Shown here one piece after another: positions 1 through 8,730 of a DNA stretch of 64,000 nucleotides. The notes beneath the pieces were generated by a model. It saw only the letters and a list, made by a program, of their open reading frames with translations. It made no database searches and was not told the origin of the DNA. Positions within the stretch are counted from its first letter, which is position 1. Each line of letters begins with the position of its first letter. A program made the position numbers and the translations under genes. The DNA is from Amycolatopsis iheyensis (GTDB lineage: Bacteria; Actinomycetota; Actinomycetes; Mycobacteriales; Pseudonocardiaceae), in the NCBI RefSeq assembly GCF_024703995.1, contig NZ_JAMXQV010000001.1:310001-374000 (forward strand), written 5' to 3'.

Positions 1-202
1 GCAGCTCATCGCCACCAAGCAGGTCAAGGCGCTGATCAACAACGCGCAGACGGTGACGCCGCTGACCCAGGACGTCGTCGGGCAGGCGAAGGCCGCCGGG
101 ATCGGCGTCGTCGACGTGACCGAGACGCTGCCCCAGGGTGTGACCGACTACATTGGCTGGATGACCGGGGAAGTAGACGCGCTGGCAGGAGCGTTGAAGT
201 AA
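1..202 (+). CDS. Metal ABC transporter substrate-binding protein, C-terminal fragment
   Basis: The reading frame is open from base 2 and ends at a TAA two bases before the ATPase gene, so only about the last 66 residues are in the window. They include VDVTETLPQGVTDYIGWM and end in VDALAGALK. This resembles the C-terminal lobe of ZnuA/AztC-type (cluster 9) extracytoplasmic zinc/manganese-binding proteins. The ATPase and permease follow immediately, so the three form one operon for high-affinity metal uptake. The lipoprotein signal and metal ligands lie outside the window. Family assignment is confident from context; the metal itself is inferred. Confidence 0.8.
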   Translation, partial: QLIATKQVKALINNAQTVTPLTQDVVGQAKAAGIGVVDVTETLPQGVTDYIGWMTGEVDALAGALK

Positions 203-204
203 CC

Positions 205-1050
205 ATGCCTCCCGTCTCAGACGACGTACGCCCCGCGGTCCGGGTCCGCGGGGCGGGCCTCGCCTTCGGTCCCCGCACGCTCTGGTCGGGATTGGACCTC
301 GTCGTCGAGCCGGGTGAGTTCCTCGCCGTGCTCGGCCCGAACGGCTCCGGCAAGAGCAGCCTGCTGAAGGCGCTGCTCGGCATGCAGGGCCTGTCGGCGG
401 GCGCGGTCGAGATCGCCGGCGGCCGCCCGGGCGGCGCGAACCGCAAGGTCGGCTACATCCCGCAGCAGCGCGCGATCGACGAGTCGCTGACGCTGCGCGG
501 CGTCGACCTGGTCGGCCTGGGCCTCGACGGGCACCGCTGGGGCCCCGGCCTGTTCGGCATGGCGGCGCGACGCCGTCGCGTCGCGGCGGCCGTCGAAGAG
601 GTGGGCGCGACCCGCTACGCGAAGCAGCCGGTGGGGCGCCTGTCCGGCGGTGAGCAGCAGCGGCTGCGAGTGGCGCAGGCCCTGGTCGGCGACCCCGAGG
701 TGCTGCTGTGTGACGAGCCGCTGCTGTCCCTGGACCTGGCGCACCAGCGCGCGATCAGCGAGCTGATCGACTCCCGGCGGCGCGCGGCCGGCACCGCGGT
801 GCTGTTCGTCACGCACGAGATCAACCCGGTGCTGCCGTTCGTCGACCGGGTGTTGTACCTGGTCAACGGCTCGTTCCGGATCGGCAAGCCGGACGAGGTC
901 ATGACCACCGAGACGCTGTCGGAGCTGTACGGCACCCGCGTCGAGGTGTTGAAGGTCGGCGGTCAGATCCACATCGCGGGCGCGCAGAGCGCGTTGTGCG
1001 AGGAAGAGCCGCACCACCACGAACACGACGTCGAAGAGCAAGTGGGCTGA
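205..1050 (+). CDS. Metal (Zn/Mn-type) ABC transporter ATP-binding protein
   Basis: This 281-residue ATPase would energise metal import through the permease encoded next. It has a Walker A motif (GPNGSGKSS, residues 44-52), a signature LSGGEQQ, and a Walker B ending in VLLCDE. The length fits ZnuC-like subunits. The C-terminus carries an acidic and histidine-rich tail (EEEPHHHEHD), a plausible metal-sensing or buffering segment that supports zinc as the substrate. The ATG lies two bases after the upstream stop with no clear Shine-Dalgarno sequence, which suggests translational coupling. It is 3 bases from the permease start. I assign the family firmly and the substrate only by inference. Confidence 0.93.
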   Translation: MPPVSDDVRPAVRVRGAGLAFGPRTLWSGLDLVVEPGEFLAVLGPNGSGKSSLLKALLGMQGLSAGAVEIAGGRPGGANRKVGYIPQQRAIDESLTLRGVDLVGLGLDGHRWGPGLFGMAARRRRVAAAVEEVGATRYAKQPVGRLSGGEQQRLRVAQALVGDPEVLLCDEPLLSLDLAHQRAISELIDSRRRAAGTAVLFVTHEINPVLPFVDRVLYLVNGSFRIGKPDEVMTTETLSELYGTRVEVLKVGGQIHIAGAQSALCEEEPHHHEHDVEEQVG

Positions 1051-1053
1051 GTC

Positions 1054-1929
1054 TTGGATCTGTTCGACTTCGGCAAGACGTGGGAGCTGATCACCGAGCT
1101 TCCCGGCGTCCAGACGGCCCTGCTGGCCGCGTTGATCCTCGGCTTGGTGGCGGGGGTGCTGGGCCCGCTGATCGTGATGCGGCGGATGTCGTTCGCGGTG
1201 CACGGGACGTCGGAGCTGGCGTTCACCGGCGGCGCGGCGGCCCTGCTGCTCGGGATCGGCGTGGAGTACGGCGCGTTGATCGGCGCGGTGGTGGCGGCGC
1301 TGCTGCTGGGCATCCTGGGCGCCCGCGACGCCGACCGCGACTCGGTGATCGGCGTGATCCTGTCGTTCGGCCTCGGGATGGGCGTGCTGTTCCTGTCGTT
1401 CTACAAAGGACGGTCCGGGAACAAGTTCGGGATCCTGACCGGCCAGATCATCACGATCGACTCGACGAACCTGACGTTGTTCGTGGTGTCGTCGGTGGTG
1501 GTCCTGGCGGTGCTGGCGTTGGTGTACCGGCCGCTGTTGTTCGCCTCGGTGGACCGGAACGTGGCCGTGGCGCGCGGAGTGCCGGTGAAGACGCTGACCG
1601 TGGTGTTCGCGCTGCTGGTGGGGGTTTCGACGGCGCTGAGCGTGAAGGTCGTCGGATCGCTGCTGGTGGTGGCGTTGATGGTGACGCCGGCCGCGGCGGC
1701 GGCGCGCGTGACGGCGTCACCGTGGAAGGCGACCGTGCTGTCGGTCGTGTTCGCGGAGGTGTCGGCGCTCGGGGGGATCGTGCTTTCGCTGGCGCCGGGG
1801 CTCCCGGTGAGCGCCTTCGTGACGGCGATTTCGTTCCTGATCTACGTCGTGTGCCGGGTGATCGCCTGGCAGCGTGACCGCCGGACGAGGGTGAGCGCGG
1901 TGGAGCCTGCCCTCGTCGCGGCGGCTTGA
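1054..1929 (+). CDS. Metal ABC transporter permease (ZnuB/AztB-like)
   Basis: A 291-residue polytopic protein of the ABC-3 permease family, with about eight hydrophobic segments. It contains the motif RRMSFAVHGTSELAFTGGA, typical of metal-type ABC-3 permeases, near residues 45-65. It forms the membrane channel for the ATPase just upstream and the binding protein at the window edge. The TTG start three bases after the ATPase stop is the only start that keeps the first hydrophobic segment complete, and the spacing implies coupled translation. It is the last gene of the operon. Confidence 0.92.
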   Translation: MDLFDFGKTWELITELPGVQTALLAALILGLVAGVLGPLIVMRRMSFAVHGTSELAFTGGAAALLLGIGVEYGALIGAVVAALLLGILGARDADRDSVIGVILSFGLGMGVLFLSFYKGRSGNKFGILTGQIITIDSTNLTLFVVSSVVVLAVLALVYRPLLFASVDRNVAVARGVPVKTLTVVFALLVGVSTALSVKVVGSLLVVALMVTPAAAAARVTASPWKATVLSVVFAEVSALGGIVLSLAPGLPVSAFVTAISFLIYVVCRVIAWQRDRRTRVSAVEPALVAAA

Positions 1930-1930
1930 G

Positions 1931-2252
1931 CTACTGCACCTGGAGCGTGTCGCTCTTCGCGGTGCTGTCCGAGTTCGGGTAGCCGATGGCCTGGTAAGCG
2001 GCCCAGGTCGGGTGCCTTGGCGCCTGCCGGCCCGGATGGGCCGGTGAGGGCTTGGTGGGTACCGGGCTTGCCGTAGCCGAGGTCGACCTTGTCCGGAGCC
2101 CAGGTGACGTTGCCGGCGCATCCGAAGTGGACTCTCGTTGTCGTCCGCCAGGCGCAGGACTGCGGTACTGCGCCGAAGTACTGGCTCATCGAGGCCCGTG
2201 TCGCGGTCCCCGCAAGACCAGTCGTGATGGCGCGAAGGCCGGTTGTCCACAC
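1931..2252 (-). pseudogene. Frameshifted gene remnant, unrecognised secreted-type protein
   Basis: Two overlapping minus-strand frames look like pieces of one protein. The upstream piece (from about 2252 or ATG 2189) reads CAWRTTTRVHFGCAGNVTW and then DLGYGKPGTHQALTG. The downstream piece, in another frame, reads TWAAYQAIGYPNSDSTAKSD and ends LQVQ at a TAG (1931-1933). Both have the composition of real protein, and a single-base shift near 2005-2025 would join them. I do not recognise the family. The alternative is that the region is non-coding and the resemblance is chance. The rest of 1930-2375 shows nothing else convincing. Confidence 0.35.
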
Positions 2253-2375
2253 CCTCGCGCGAATGTGGGCAACTCAGCCGCATCTCCGCCGATTCGCGGT
2301 TCCTGTCGGCGCCCGTCGATAGACTGGGACTGGGCACGCCCCCCCAGGGACGGGCGGGGCCGCGTCGTCGGCGAG

Positions 2376-3584
2376 TCAGCCCAGCATCAGCAGGACCTGC
2401 AGCTCACCCACGACGAACCCGATCACCCCACCCACCGCAATGAGCTTCCACTCGTCCTGCCGGAACGCCGGCCGCAGCAACCCCTCGAACTCCAGTGGCG
2501 TCAACGCGAGCATCCGCTGCTCGATCACCTTCGCGACGTCCATCGCCTCGGTGAGGTACCCCTCCGCATAACGCGCCGTGGAAGGCAGCTGCTCGAGTGC
2601 CTTCAACGCCGCCGCGTGCTTCATTTCGCGAAGCCGCGTGCCCCCGACCGCGAACGACAGCGGCAGCTGCGCGTCGACCGCGGCCGACACCATCTGCTCG
2701 ACCAGTGCCGCCAGGCGATCCGCGCGTGGGCCGCGCAACACCGCGTCCAGGAGGTTCTGGACCGTCAGGACCTCGTTCGCGATCAGCTCGCCGTACTGCC
2801 GCGCCACCTCCGCGCGGCGCCGCTGGAACTTGCCCTGGAAGATCACCCGGCCCACGCGGACCGGCTCGCGGGGGACGAAGATCAGCTTGATCGCCAGCCA
2901 GTCGGTGAACAGGCCGATCGCGCCGCCGAAGATCGGCAGCACCAGCGGCTCGCGCGTGAACGCCCACACGATCGTCTGGACCAGGCCTAGCCCGAAGCCG
3001 AAGTAGATGCCCATCCGCGCGATGAACGCCATCTCCGGGCGGGACGTCTCGCGGATCAGCCGGACCAGCAGCGCGCGATCCCGGGTCAGCCGCTGGACCG
3101 TCATGTGCTGGACGTCGAGGACTTCGTCGAGGTTCTCGCGGACTTCGTCGAGGAACTCCCGGACCAGCTTCGGCGCCGACGCCTGGACCTGCTTGATCAG
3201 CATTTCCTGCGCGAGCGTCGGCAGCACCTCCCACAGCCGCGGGTGGTGCTCGGCGAGCACCTCGCGCGCGATGTGGTCGACCGCGCGCAGCAGCGGCTGC
3301 TCCAGCTCGGCGGTGATGATGACCGGGTCGATCTTCCCGAAGACCTCGCGCAGGTCGAGCAGGTTCTCGGTCAGCAGCTCGGTCGCGACCGCCGCCATCC
3401 GCCCGCCGTGCTTCGGGACGACGCCCTGCCAGCCCAGCAGCGGCGGGACGCCGACGAAGTCGAGCGGCCGGAACATCATCTCGATCGCGACGCGCTTGGT
3501 GACGTACCCGATCAGCGCCGCGATGAACGGCATCACCGCGTACAGGGGCCAGTGCAGCGCGAGGTCGTGCAGGACAGCGTCCAC
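2376..3584 (-). CDS. DUF445 family membrane protein (third of three tandem copies)
   Basis: About 402 residues, with the DUF445 signature IGYVTKRVAIEMMF near the N-terminus after a first membrane segment, and a C-terminal DEWKLIAVGGVIG membrane hairpin. The function of DUF445 proteins is not established. I place the start at GTG 3584, because GAGGAGG sits just upstream there and the sequence then aligns with both neighbours; a longer frame to 3665 lacks this support. It lies 37 bases downstream of a paralogue in the same direction, so the three copies probably form one operon transcribed from about 6.1 kb. It has diverged more from the other two than they have from each other. Confidence 0.88.
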   Translation of the reverse strand: MDAVLHDLALHWPLYAVMPFIAALIGYVTKRVAIEMMFRPLDFVGVPPLLGWQGVVPKHGGRMAAVATELLTENLLDLREVFGKIDPVIITAELEQPLLRAVDHIAREVLAEHHPRLWEVLPTLAQEMLIKQVQASAPKLVREFLDEVRENLDEVLDVQHMTVQRLTRDRALLVRLIRETSRPEMAFIARMGIYFGFGLGLVQTIVWAFTREPLVLPIFGGAIGLFTDWLAIKLIFVPREPVRVGRVIFQGKFQRRRAEVARQYGELIANEVLTVQNLLDAVLRGPRADRLAALVEQMVSAAVDAQLPLSFAVGGTRLREMKHAAALKALEQLPSTARYAEGYLTEAMDVAKVIEQRMLALTPLEFEGLLRPAFRQDEWKLIAVGGVIGFVVGELQVLLMLG

Positions 3585-3621
3585 CCCGACCTCCTCATCC
3601 CGAGAAACGGAACCGTACCGG

Positions 3622-4830
3622 CTAGCCGAGCAGCGCGAGCACCTGCAGCTCACCCACGAGACCACCGATCACCGCGCCGACGGCGATCAGCTTCCACTCG
3701 TCCTGGCGGAACGCCGGCCGCAGCAGCTGCTCGAACTCCAGCGCGCTCAGCTTCCGCATCCGGTCGACGATCGTGTTCCGCACGTCGAGCGCGTTGATCG
3801 CGTAGTTCTCGGCGTACCGGATCGTCTCCGGGACGCGCTCCGCGGCCTTCGCCGCCGCCGTCTGCTTCAGCTCCTGGAACTTCTTCGTGCCGACGGCGAT
3901 GGCGACGAACGGCTTGACCACGCTGGCCTGCGCGTCGATCGTCTTCTGCACCTCGCGGGTGATCATCGCGAACAGCTTGTCGGACTTCGGCCCGCGCAGC
4001 ACCGCTTCCAGCAGGTGGGGAATGGTGATGATCTCGCGCGCGATCATGTCGCCGTAGTCGGCGGCGACCTGGTCGCGGCGCTTCTGGAAGACGCCCTGCC
4101 AGGTGTAGACGCCGAAGAACCGGCGCGGCTCGCGCGGCAGGAAGATCATCTTCAGCGCCAGCCAGTCGGTGAGCCAGCCGATGCCGAGGCCGAACAGCGG
4201 CAGCACGATCGGCGACTTCGTCAGCGCCCACACCACCAGCTGCACGCAGCCGAGACTGAACCCGAACCAGATGCCGGAGCGGGCGATGAACCGCATCTCG
4301 GGCCGGGAGATGTCGCGGATCAGCCGGTTGAGCAGTGCCTTGTCGCGGACCAGGTTCGTCACGACCATGTGCTGCAGGTCGAGGACGTCCTCGATGTTGT
4401 CGGCGATCTCCCGCATGATCTTGGTGATCGCCTTCGGCGCCTCGGCCTGGACGCGTTTGAGCAGCAGCTGCTGCGCGCTGTTCGGCAGCACCTCCCAGAG
4501 CCTGGGCTGGTAGGTCTCCATGACCTCGCGCGTGACGTCCTCGACGACCCGCAGCAGCGGCTGTTCGATCTCCTTCGCGACCTGCGCCGGGTCGAGCCGG
4601 GCGAAGATCTCCCGGGGGTCGACGAGGTTGGTCGTCAGCATCTCGGTGGCCGTCGCCGCCATCCGCTCGGCGTTCGCGGGCAGCACGCCCTGCCAGCCGA
4701 ACGGTTTGACGCCGACGAACTCCAGGGGCCGGAACATCATCTCGATGGCGACGCGCTTGGTGACGTAGCCGATCAGCGCCGCGATGAACGGCATGGTGAC
4801 GTACACCTGCCAGTGCGTGCCGAAGTCCAC
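3622..4830 (-). CDS. DUF445 family membrane protein (second tandem copy)
   Basis: 402 residues, closely related to the genes on both sides. It has the N-terminal IGYVTKRVAIEMMFRPLEF, a central conserved WFGFSLGCVQLVVWALTKSP membrane region and a C-terminal DEWKLIAVGAVIGGLVGEL hairpin. Predicted membrane segments lie at the N-terminus, the middle and the C-terminus, with long soluble helical regions between. Start is GTG 4830; no strong ribosome site is visible and the upstream paralogue ends only 23 bases away, so coupled translation is likely. Biochemical role unknown. Confidence 0.9.
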   Translation of the reverse strand: MDFGTHWQVYVTMPFIAALIGYVTKRVAIEMMFRPLEFVGVKPFGWQGVLPANAERMAATATEMLTTNLVDPREIFARLDPAQVAKEIEQPLLRVVEDVTREVMETYQPRLWEVLPNSAQQLLLKRVQAEAPKAITKIMREIADNIEDVLDLQHMVVTNLVRDKALLNRLIRDISRPEMRFIARSGIWFGFSLGCVQLVVWALTKSPIVLPLFGLGIGWLTDWLALKMIFLPREPRRFFGVYTWQGVFQKRRDQVAADYGDMIAREIITIPHLLEAVLRGPKSDKLFAMITREVQKTIDAQASVVKPFVAIAVGTKKFQELKQTAAAKAAERVPETIRYAENYAINALDVRNTIVDRMRKLSALEFEQLLRPAFRQDEWKLIAVGAVIGGLVGELQVLALLG

Positions 4831-4853
4831 GCGCGCACGGTATCGGCCCGTGA

Positions 4854-6074
4854 TCAGTGCAGCAGGAGCAGCACCTGCAGTTCACCCACCAGCCCGCCGA
4901 TCACCGCGCCGACGGCGATGAGCTTCCATTCGTCCTGCTTGAAGGCCGGACGCAGGATGCCTTCGAACTCCAGCGGCGTCAGCTGCCGCATCTTGCCGAC
5001 GATCGTGTTGCGGACGTCGAGCGCGCCGGTGGCGTAACTCTCGACGTGTTTCACCGTTTCGGGGAGGAACTCGATTGCTTTGGCGGCTGCCGCGCGTTTC
5101 ATCTCCTGGTACTGCCGGCCGCCGATGGTCAGCGCGACGAGCGGCTTGGCGATGCTCGCCTGGGCGTCGATCGTGCGCTGCACCTCGCGGGTGACCATGG
5201 CGAACAGCTTGTCCGCGCGCGGCCCGGTGAGCACGGCCTCCATCACGTTCCGCACGGTGAGGACCTCGTCGGCGATCAGCGCGCCGTAGTCGGCGGCGAC
5301 CTCCTGGCGGCGCTTTTGGAACATGCCCTGCCAGCGGAAGAAGCCGAACCCGCGCGGCTCGCGCGGGTAGAAGATCATCTTGAGCGCGAGCCAGTCCGTG
5401 ACGAAGCCCGTGACGAAACCGAAGATCGGCATGATCAGCGGCTCCTTCGTCAGCGCCCACGCGACGAACTGGACGAGCCCGATCACGAACCCGAACCAGA
5501 TGCCCGAGCGTGCGATGAACTTGAACTCGGGCGCGGCGACCTCGCGGATCAGCCGGCAGGTCAGCGACTTGTCGCGGACCATGGCGCCGATGAGCATGTC
5601 GTTGACGTCGAGGACGTCGTCGATGTTGGTCGAGACCTCTCGCAAAAGGCGTTTGACGACGACGGGCGCCTGCGCGCGGACCTGGTCGACGAGCAGCCGC
5701 TGCGCGCGGGTGGGCAGCAGTTCCCAGAGCCTGGGCTGGTAGGTCTCCATGACCTCCCGGGTGACCTCTTCGACGGCCTTGAGCAGGGGCGGTTCGAGCT
5801 CTTTGACCATTTCATCGGGGTCGAGCCGGGAGAACACCTCCCGCGGGTCGACGAGGTGGCGGGTCAGCAGGTCGACGGCGGTGGTGGCCATCCGCCGCGC
5901 GTTCGCCGGGATGACGCCCTGCCAGCCGAAGAACGGCTTGACGCCCGTGAACTCCAGGGGCCGGAACATCATCTCGATGGCGACGCGCTTGGTGAGGTAG
6001 CCGATCAGGGCGGCGATGAGCGGCATGGTGGCGTAGACGTGCCAGTGCGCGCCGATGTCGGCGAGTACGTCCAC
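4854..6074 (-). CDS. DUF445 family membrane protein (first tandem copy)
   Basis: 406 residues, first gene of the three-gene DUF445 operon. It carries IGYLTKRVAIEMMFRPLEF, a central hydrophobic region (WFGFVIGLVQFVAWALTKEP) and the C-terminal DEWKLIAVGAVIGGLVGEL hairpin. GTG 6074 is chosen because GAGGAGG sits six bases upstream. The 127-base gap to the divergent coiled-coil gene at 6202 must hold the promoters of both. No catalytic motif is visible in any of the three paralogues, so a structural or scaffolding envelope role is possible but unproven. Confidence 0.9.
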   Translation of the reverse strand: MDVLADIGAHWHVYATMPLIAALIGYLTKRVAIEMMFRPLEFTGVKPFFGWQGVIPANARRMATTAVDLLTRHLVDPREVFSRLDPDEMVKELEPPLLKAVEEVTREVMETYQPRLWELLPTRAQRLLVDQVRAQAPVVVKRLLREVSTNIDDVLDVNDMLIGAMVRDKSLTCRLIREVAAPEFKFIARSGIWFGFVIGLVQFVAWALTKEPLIMPIFGFVTGFVTDWLALKMIFYPREPRGFGFFRWQGMFQKRRQEVAADYGALIADEVLTVRNVMEAVLTGPRADKLFAMVTREVQRTIDAQASIAKPLVALTIGGRQYQEMKRAAAAKAIEFLPETVKHVESYATGALDVRNTIVGKMRQLTPLEFEGILRPAFKQDEWKLIAVGAVIGGLVGELQVLLLLH

Positions 6075-6201
6075 AATGGCCTCCTCGCTCGACCGCTGGT
6101 CGACACGGTCAGGATGCCATGCGTCACCGGGGGTTCCAATATCCGTGATGCATCCGTTTGGCGGTACGTGCGGACGGGCCCCGGCTCATTAAGGTGGCGC
6201 G

Positions 6202-7128
6202 ATGGTCGCGCCTGAGAAGCCCCAGTCCGCCCCGAAGACCGCCCAGTTCGCCGTGGGTGTCCGCGGCTACAACCAGCGCCAGGTCGACGAACGCATCGCC
6301 GAGCTGAACAAGGACCTCCGCGAGACGTCCCGCAGCCGCGACGACGCCGTCGCGACGTCCGCGGACCTGACGAAGGCCCTCGCGTACGCGCAGAAGGAGC
6401 TGGCCGAGACGAAGGCCGCGCTGGCGCGGATGAGCTCGAGCCCGTCCGGTGCCGGCGCGATGGCCGAGCGCGTCCGGATGATGATGCAGCTCGCGGAGGA
6501 GGAGATCGCGGACCTGCGTTCCGCGGCGGAGGCGGACGCGGCGTCGACCCGCGAGCAGGCGGACAAGTACGGGCACGAGACTCGCCGCACAGCCGACAAG
6601 CTGGCGAAGGACGCGGAAGAGGAGCGCGCCCGCCTGCTGTCGGAGGCGAAGGGCGAGATCGAGAAGCTGAACGCGGCGGCGGGCGCGAAGCGGGTCGAGC
6701 TGGCGGCGGCGGCGGACCGCGCCCGCAAGGAAGCGGACGCGGCGGCGGAGGCTTCGGCGGCTGCCGCCCGCAAGGAAGCGGACCGGGTGGCTTCGGAGGA
6801 GCTGGCGTCGAAGAAGAAGGCCTTCGACGACGAGTACACGGGCAAGCGGAAGGCGTTCGACGAGGAGATCGCGCGGAAGAAGCAGGAGACCGAGGCTGCG
6901 CTGGCTTCGGCTCGGTCCCAGCAGTCCGACGCTGATCGGAACCGGAAGCTGGCGCTCGATCTGCGGTCGAAGGTGGCCGAGCGGATCGCTGCCACCGATG
7001 TGGCGGTGCAGGAGGCCATGCGGTTGCTGGCTCCGGAGCCGGCTGCGGCGGAGAACGGGGACCGGAAGCCGGCTCCTGCTCCCTCGCCCAAGGCTGCTCC
7101 GGCTCCGGCCGCTCCCGCGAAGGCCTGA
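6202..7128 (+). CDS. DivIVA-like coiled-coil protein
   Basis: 308 residues. The N-terminus contains FAVGVRGYNQRQVDERI, matching the membrane-targeting start of DivIVA/Wag31-type polar growth proteins. Residues about 30-270 are an almost unbroken Ala/Glu/Lys/Arg-rich heptad coiled coil, and the C-terminus is a Pro/Ala-rich low-complexity tail. This architecture is typical of actinobacterial cytoskeletal or polar scaffold proteins such as Scy/FilP relatives. It is not Wag31 itself, which normally sits beside the division cluster. Transcribed alone, divergently from the DUF445 operon, and followed by a strong hairpin terminator. Confidence 0.85.
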   Translation: MVAPEKPQSAPKTAQFAVGVRGYNQRQVDERIAELNKDLRETSRSRDDAVATSADLTKALAYAQKELAETKAALARMSSSPSGAGAMAERVRMMMQLAEEEIADLRSAAEADAASTREQADKYGHETRRTADKLAKDAEEERARLLSEAKGEIEKLNAAAGAKRVELAAAADRARKEADAAAEASAAAARKEADRVASEELASKKKAFDDEYTGKRKAFDEEIARKKQETEAALASARSQQSDADRNRKLALDLRSKVAERIAATDVAVQEAMRLLAPEPAAAENGDRKPAPAPSPKAAPAPAAPAKA

Positions 7129-7142
7129 CCTTCCCCAAGACG

Positions 7143-7174
7143 CCGGCGCCCCTCGGATCCTCGAGGGGCGCCGG
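7143..7174 (+). terminator. Hairpin terminator after the coiled-coil gene
   Basis: A perfect 13-base-pair GC-rich stem (7143-7155 with 7162-7174) and a six-base loop, starting 14 bases after the stop codon. There is no T-run, as is common for actinobacterial terminators. Confidence 0.8.
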
Positions 7175-7620
7175 GCCAACTCCGGCGGACGTGGTTGCCC
7201 ACCGGTCGCCAGTGGTCCACCGACTAGGACCGGACAGCGTCGGGGCGAGTGGGCTCCTGCCGAGCGAGGGCGCGCTCGCCGTCGAGGTCGAGTTCTGTGC
7301 GGCAGGTCTCGGCAAGCTCGTAGATCGAGTCTGTGATGCCGCGCGCCGCGGCTTCCGCGAGTTCGGTGCCTTCGGCTGTCCGGGACGGGTCCTCGAGTAG
7401 ACCGTGAGCCTTACCTTCCCAGCTCAGGAGGGTTGCGATCATTTGGCGATGAGCTGGCCGCCCCAGCTACCTGCGAGAGCCCCGATGAATCCGAGTGCTG
7501 CTGCCCACCCGGTGTGCGCCAACCGGGTAAATCCCCCAGTCGGGGAGGTGGCCGAAGGTCCCGGGTGGCTGGCAGTCTGCATGGCAGCTGCTTGATCACC
7601 CACCAGAACGGGACCCGCCC
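7175..7620. other. Intergenic stretch with no convincing gene
   Basis: About 450 bases between the terminator and the aldolase gene. The only protein-like frame is a 72-residue minus-strand ORF (7224-7442, beginning MIATLLSWEGKAHGLLED). It has reasonable amino-acid composition but no ribosome site and no family I recognise. It could be a small protein or the remnant of one. I see no repeats or tRNA here. Confidence 0.4.
7224..7442 (-). CDS. Small hypothetical protein (doubtful)
   Basis: A 72-residue frame containing LAEAAARGITDSIYELAETC and an Arg/Pro-rich end. Its acidic helical composition looks more like protein than the surrounding shadow frames. There is no Shine-Dalgarno sequence before ATG 7442 and no recognisable domain. 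It may equally be a degraded gene. Listed so that it is not lost. Confidence 0.3.
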   Translation of the reverse strand: MIATLLSWEGKAHGLLEDPSRTAEGTELAEAAARGITDSIYELAETCRTELDLDGERALARQEPTRPDAVRS

Positions 7621-8271
7621 ATGATCCTCGAGACCGAGCGGGCTGCCGTCTGCGCCTACGCGCGGCGGATGGTCGGTGACGGCCTCGTCGTCGGCACCTC
7701 CGGGAACGTCTCCGTGCGGGCCGGCGATCTCGTCGCCGTCACCCCCACCGGGGTCGCCTACTCCAGCCTGAACCCCGCCGACGTCCCCGTCGTCGATCTC
7801 GGTGGGCAGGTCGTCGACGGCTCGCTCAAGCCGACCAGTGAGCTGCCGATGCACCTGTCCGTCTACTGGGACGTGCGCGATCCCGACCGCGAGCCGGTGA
7901 CCGCCGTCGTGCACACGCACTCGCCGCACGCCACCGCCGTCTCCACGCTCGTGCGGGAGGTGCCGCCGATCCACTACATCCTCGCCACGATCGGCCCCTC
8001 GGTCCGCGTCGCGCGCTACGCGACCTATGGCACCCCCGAGCTCGCTTCGGCCGTCCTCGAGGCGCTCGAAGGGCGCCGTGGCTGTCTCATGGCCAACCAC
8101 GGCACCCTCACCTACGGCGACGGCCTCGAAGCCGCCTACCACCGGGCGCAGCAGCTCGAGTGGGCCTGCCGCGTGTGGCTGCTCGCGCAGAGCGCCGGCC
8201 GGCCCGCCTTGCTGCCGCCGCCCGAGGTGGCCAACGTCGTCGACCGGCTGCGTGGCTACGGCCAGACCTAG
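7621..8271 (+). CDS. Class II aldolase/adducin family protein
   Basis: 216 residues, the usual length for L-fuculose-phosphate-aldolase-like enzymes, which cleave or dehydrate phosphorylated sugars using zinc. The family residues are present: GTSGNVSVR for phosphate binding near residue 25-33, a candidate catalytic Glu74 in SELPMH, and zinc ligands His98 and His100 (HTHSPHA) plus His160 (NHGT). The substrate cannot be told from sequence; fuculose-1-P or methylthioribulose-1-P type sugars are the family choices. Monocistronic; its end overlaps the convergent next gene by four bases. Confidence 0.9.
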   Translation: MILETERAAVCAYARRMVGDGLVVGTSGNVSVRAGDLVAVTPTGVAYSSLNPADVPVVDLGGQVVDGSLKPTSELPMHLSVYWDVRDPDREPVTAVVHTHSPHATAVSTLVREVPPIHYILATIGPSVRVARYATYGTPELASAVLEALEGRRGCLMANHGTLTYGDGLEAAYHRAQQLEWACRVWLLAQSAGRPALLPPPEVANVVDRLRGYGQT

Positions 8272-8654
8272 TGCGGGACCACCTGGTTGGCGACCATGAT
8301 CATCCCGGCCACCAGGGCGAGGAACGACACGACCGCGCCGATCACGGCCAGTGCCTTCCCGCTCCGCCGTCCGATGCAGCCGAGGACGCCGAGGACCAGC
8401 CCGGCCAGCCCGAACGGGAACGCCACGTACGCCCGGAACCCGGTCATGTCCACGGGCAGGAACGGCAGCACGAGCGCGAGCAGGCCGAGCACCAGCGCGG
8501 CCACGCCGAGGCCGGGCCCCTTCGCCGGCGGAACCGGGCCGCCGGGACCGCCCCACGGCTGCTGGGGGCCGTACTGCGGCGGGTAGCCGTAGGGCGGCTG
8601 GCCAGCCGCGCCCGGGTGCGGCGGGCTCGGCTCGGTTCCTGGGCCGTCGGTCAT
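8268..8654 (-). CDS. DUF4190-like small membrane protein
   Basis: 128 residues. A Pro/Gly/Tyr-rich cytoplasmic N-terminus (about residues 1-45) precedes two to three hydrophobic segments with the repeated LGVAALVLGLLALVL and FGLAGLVLGVLGCIG pattern of DUF4190 proteins. Function unknown; such proteins are abundant in actinobacteria. It converges with the aldolase gene. Confidence 0.8.
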   Translation of the reverse strand: MTDGPGTEPSPPHPGAAGQPPYGYPPQYGPQQPWGGPGGPVPPAKGPGLGVAALVLGLLALVLPFLPVDMTGFRAYVAFPFGLAGLVLGVLGCIGRRSGKALAVIGAVVSFLALVAGMIMVANQVVPH

Positions 8655-8730
8655 GCGGACTCCTCACTTCCGGAGCCGCCTGCTTACCAAAACCCGCCGC
8701 GCCGCCGCGGGGGAATTCACGAAAAATTGG

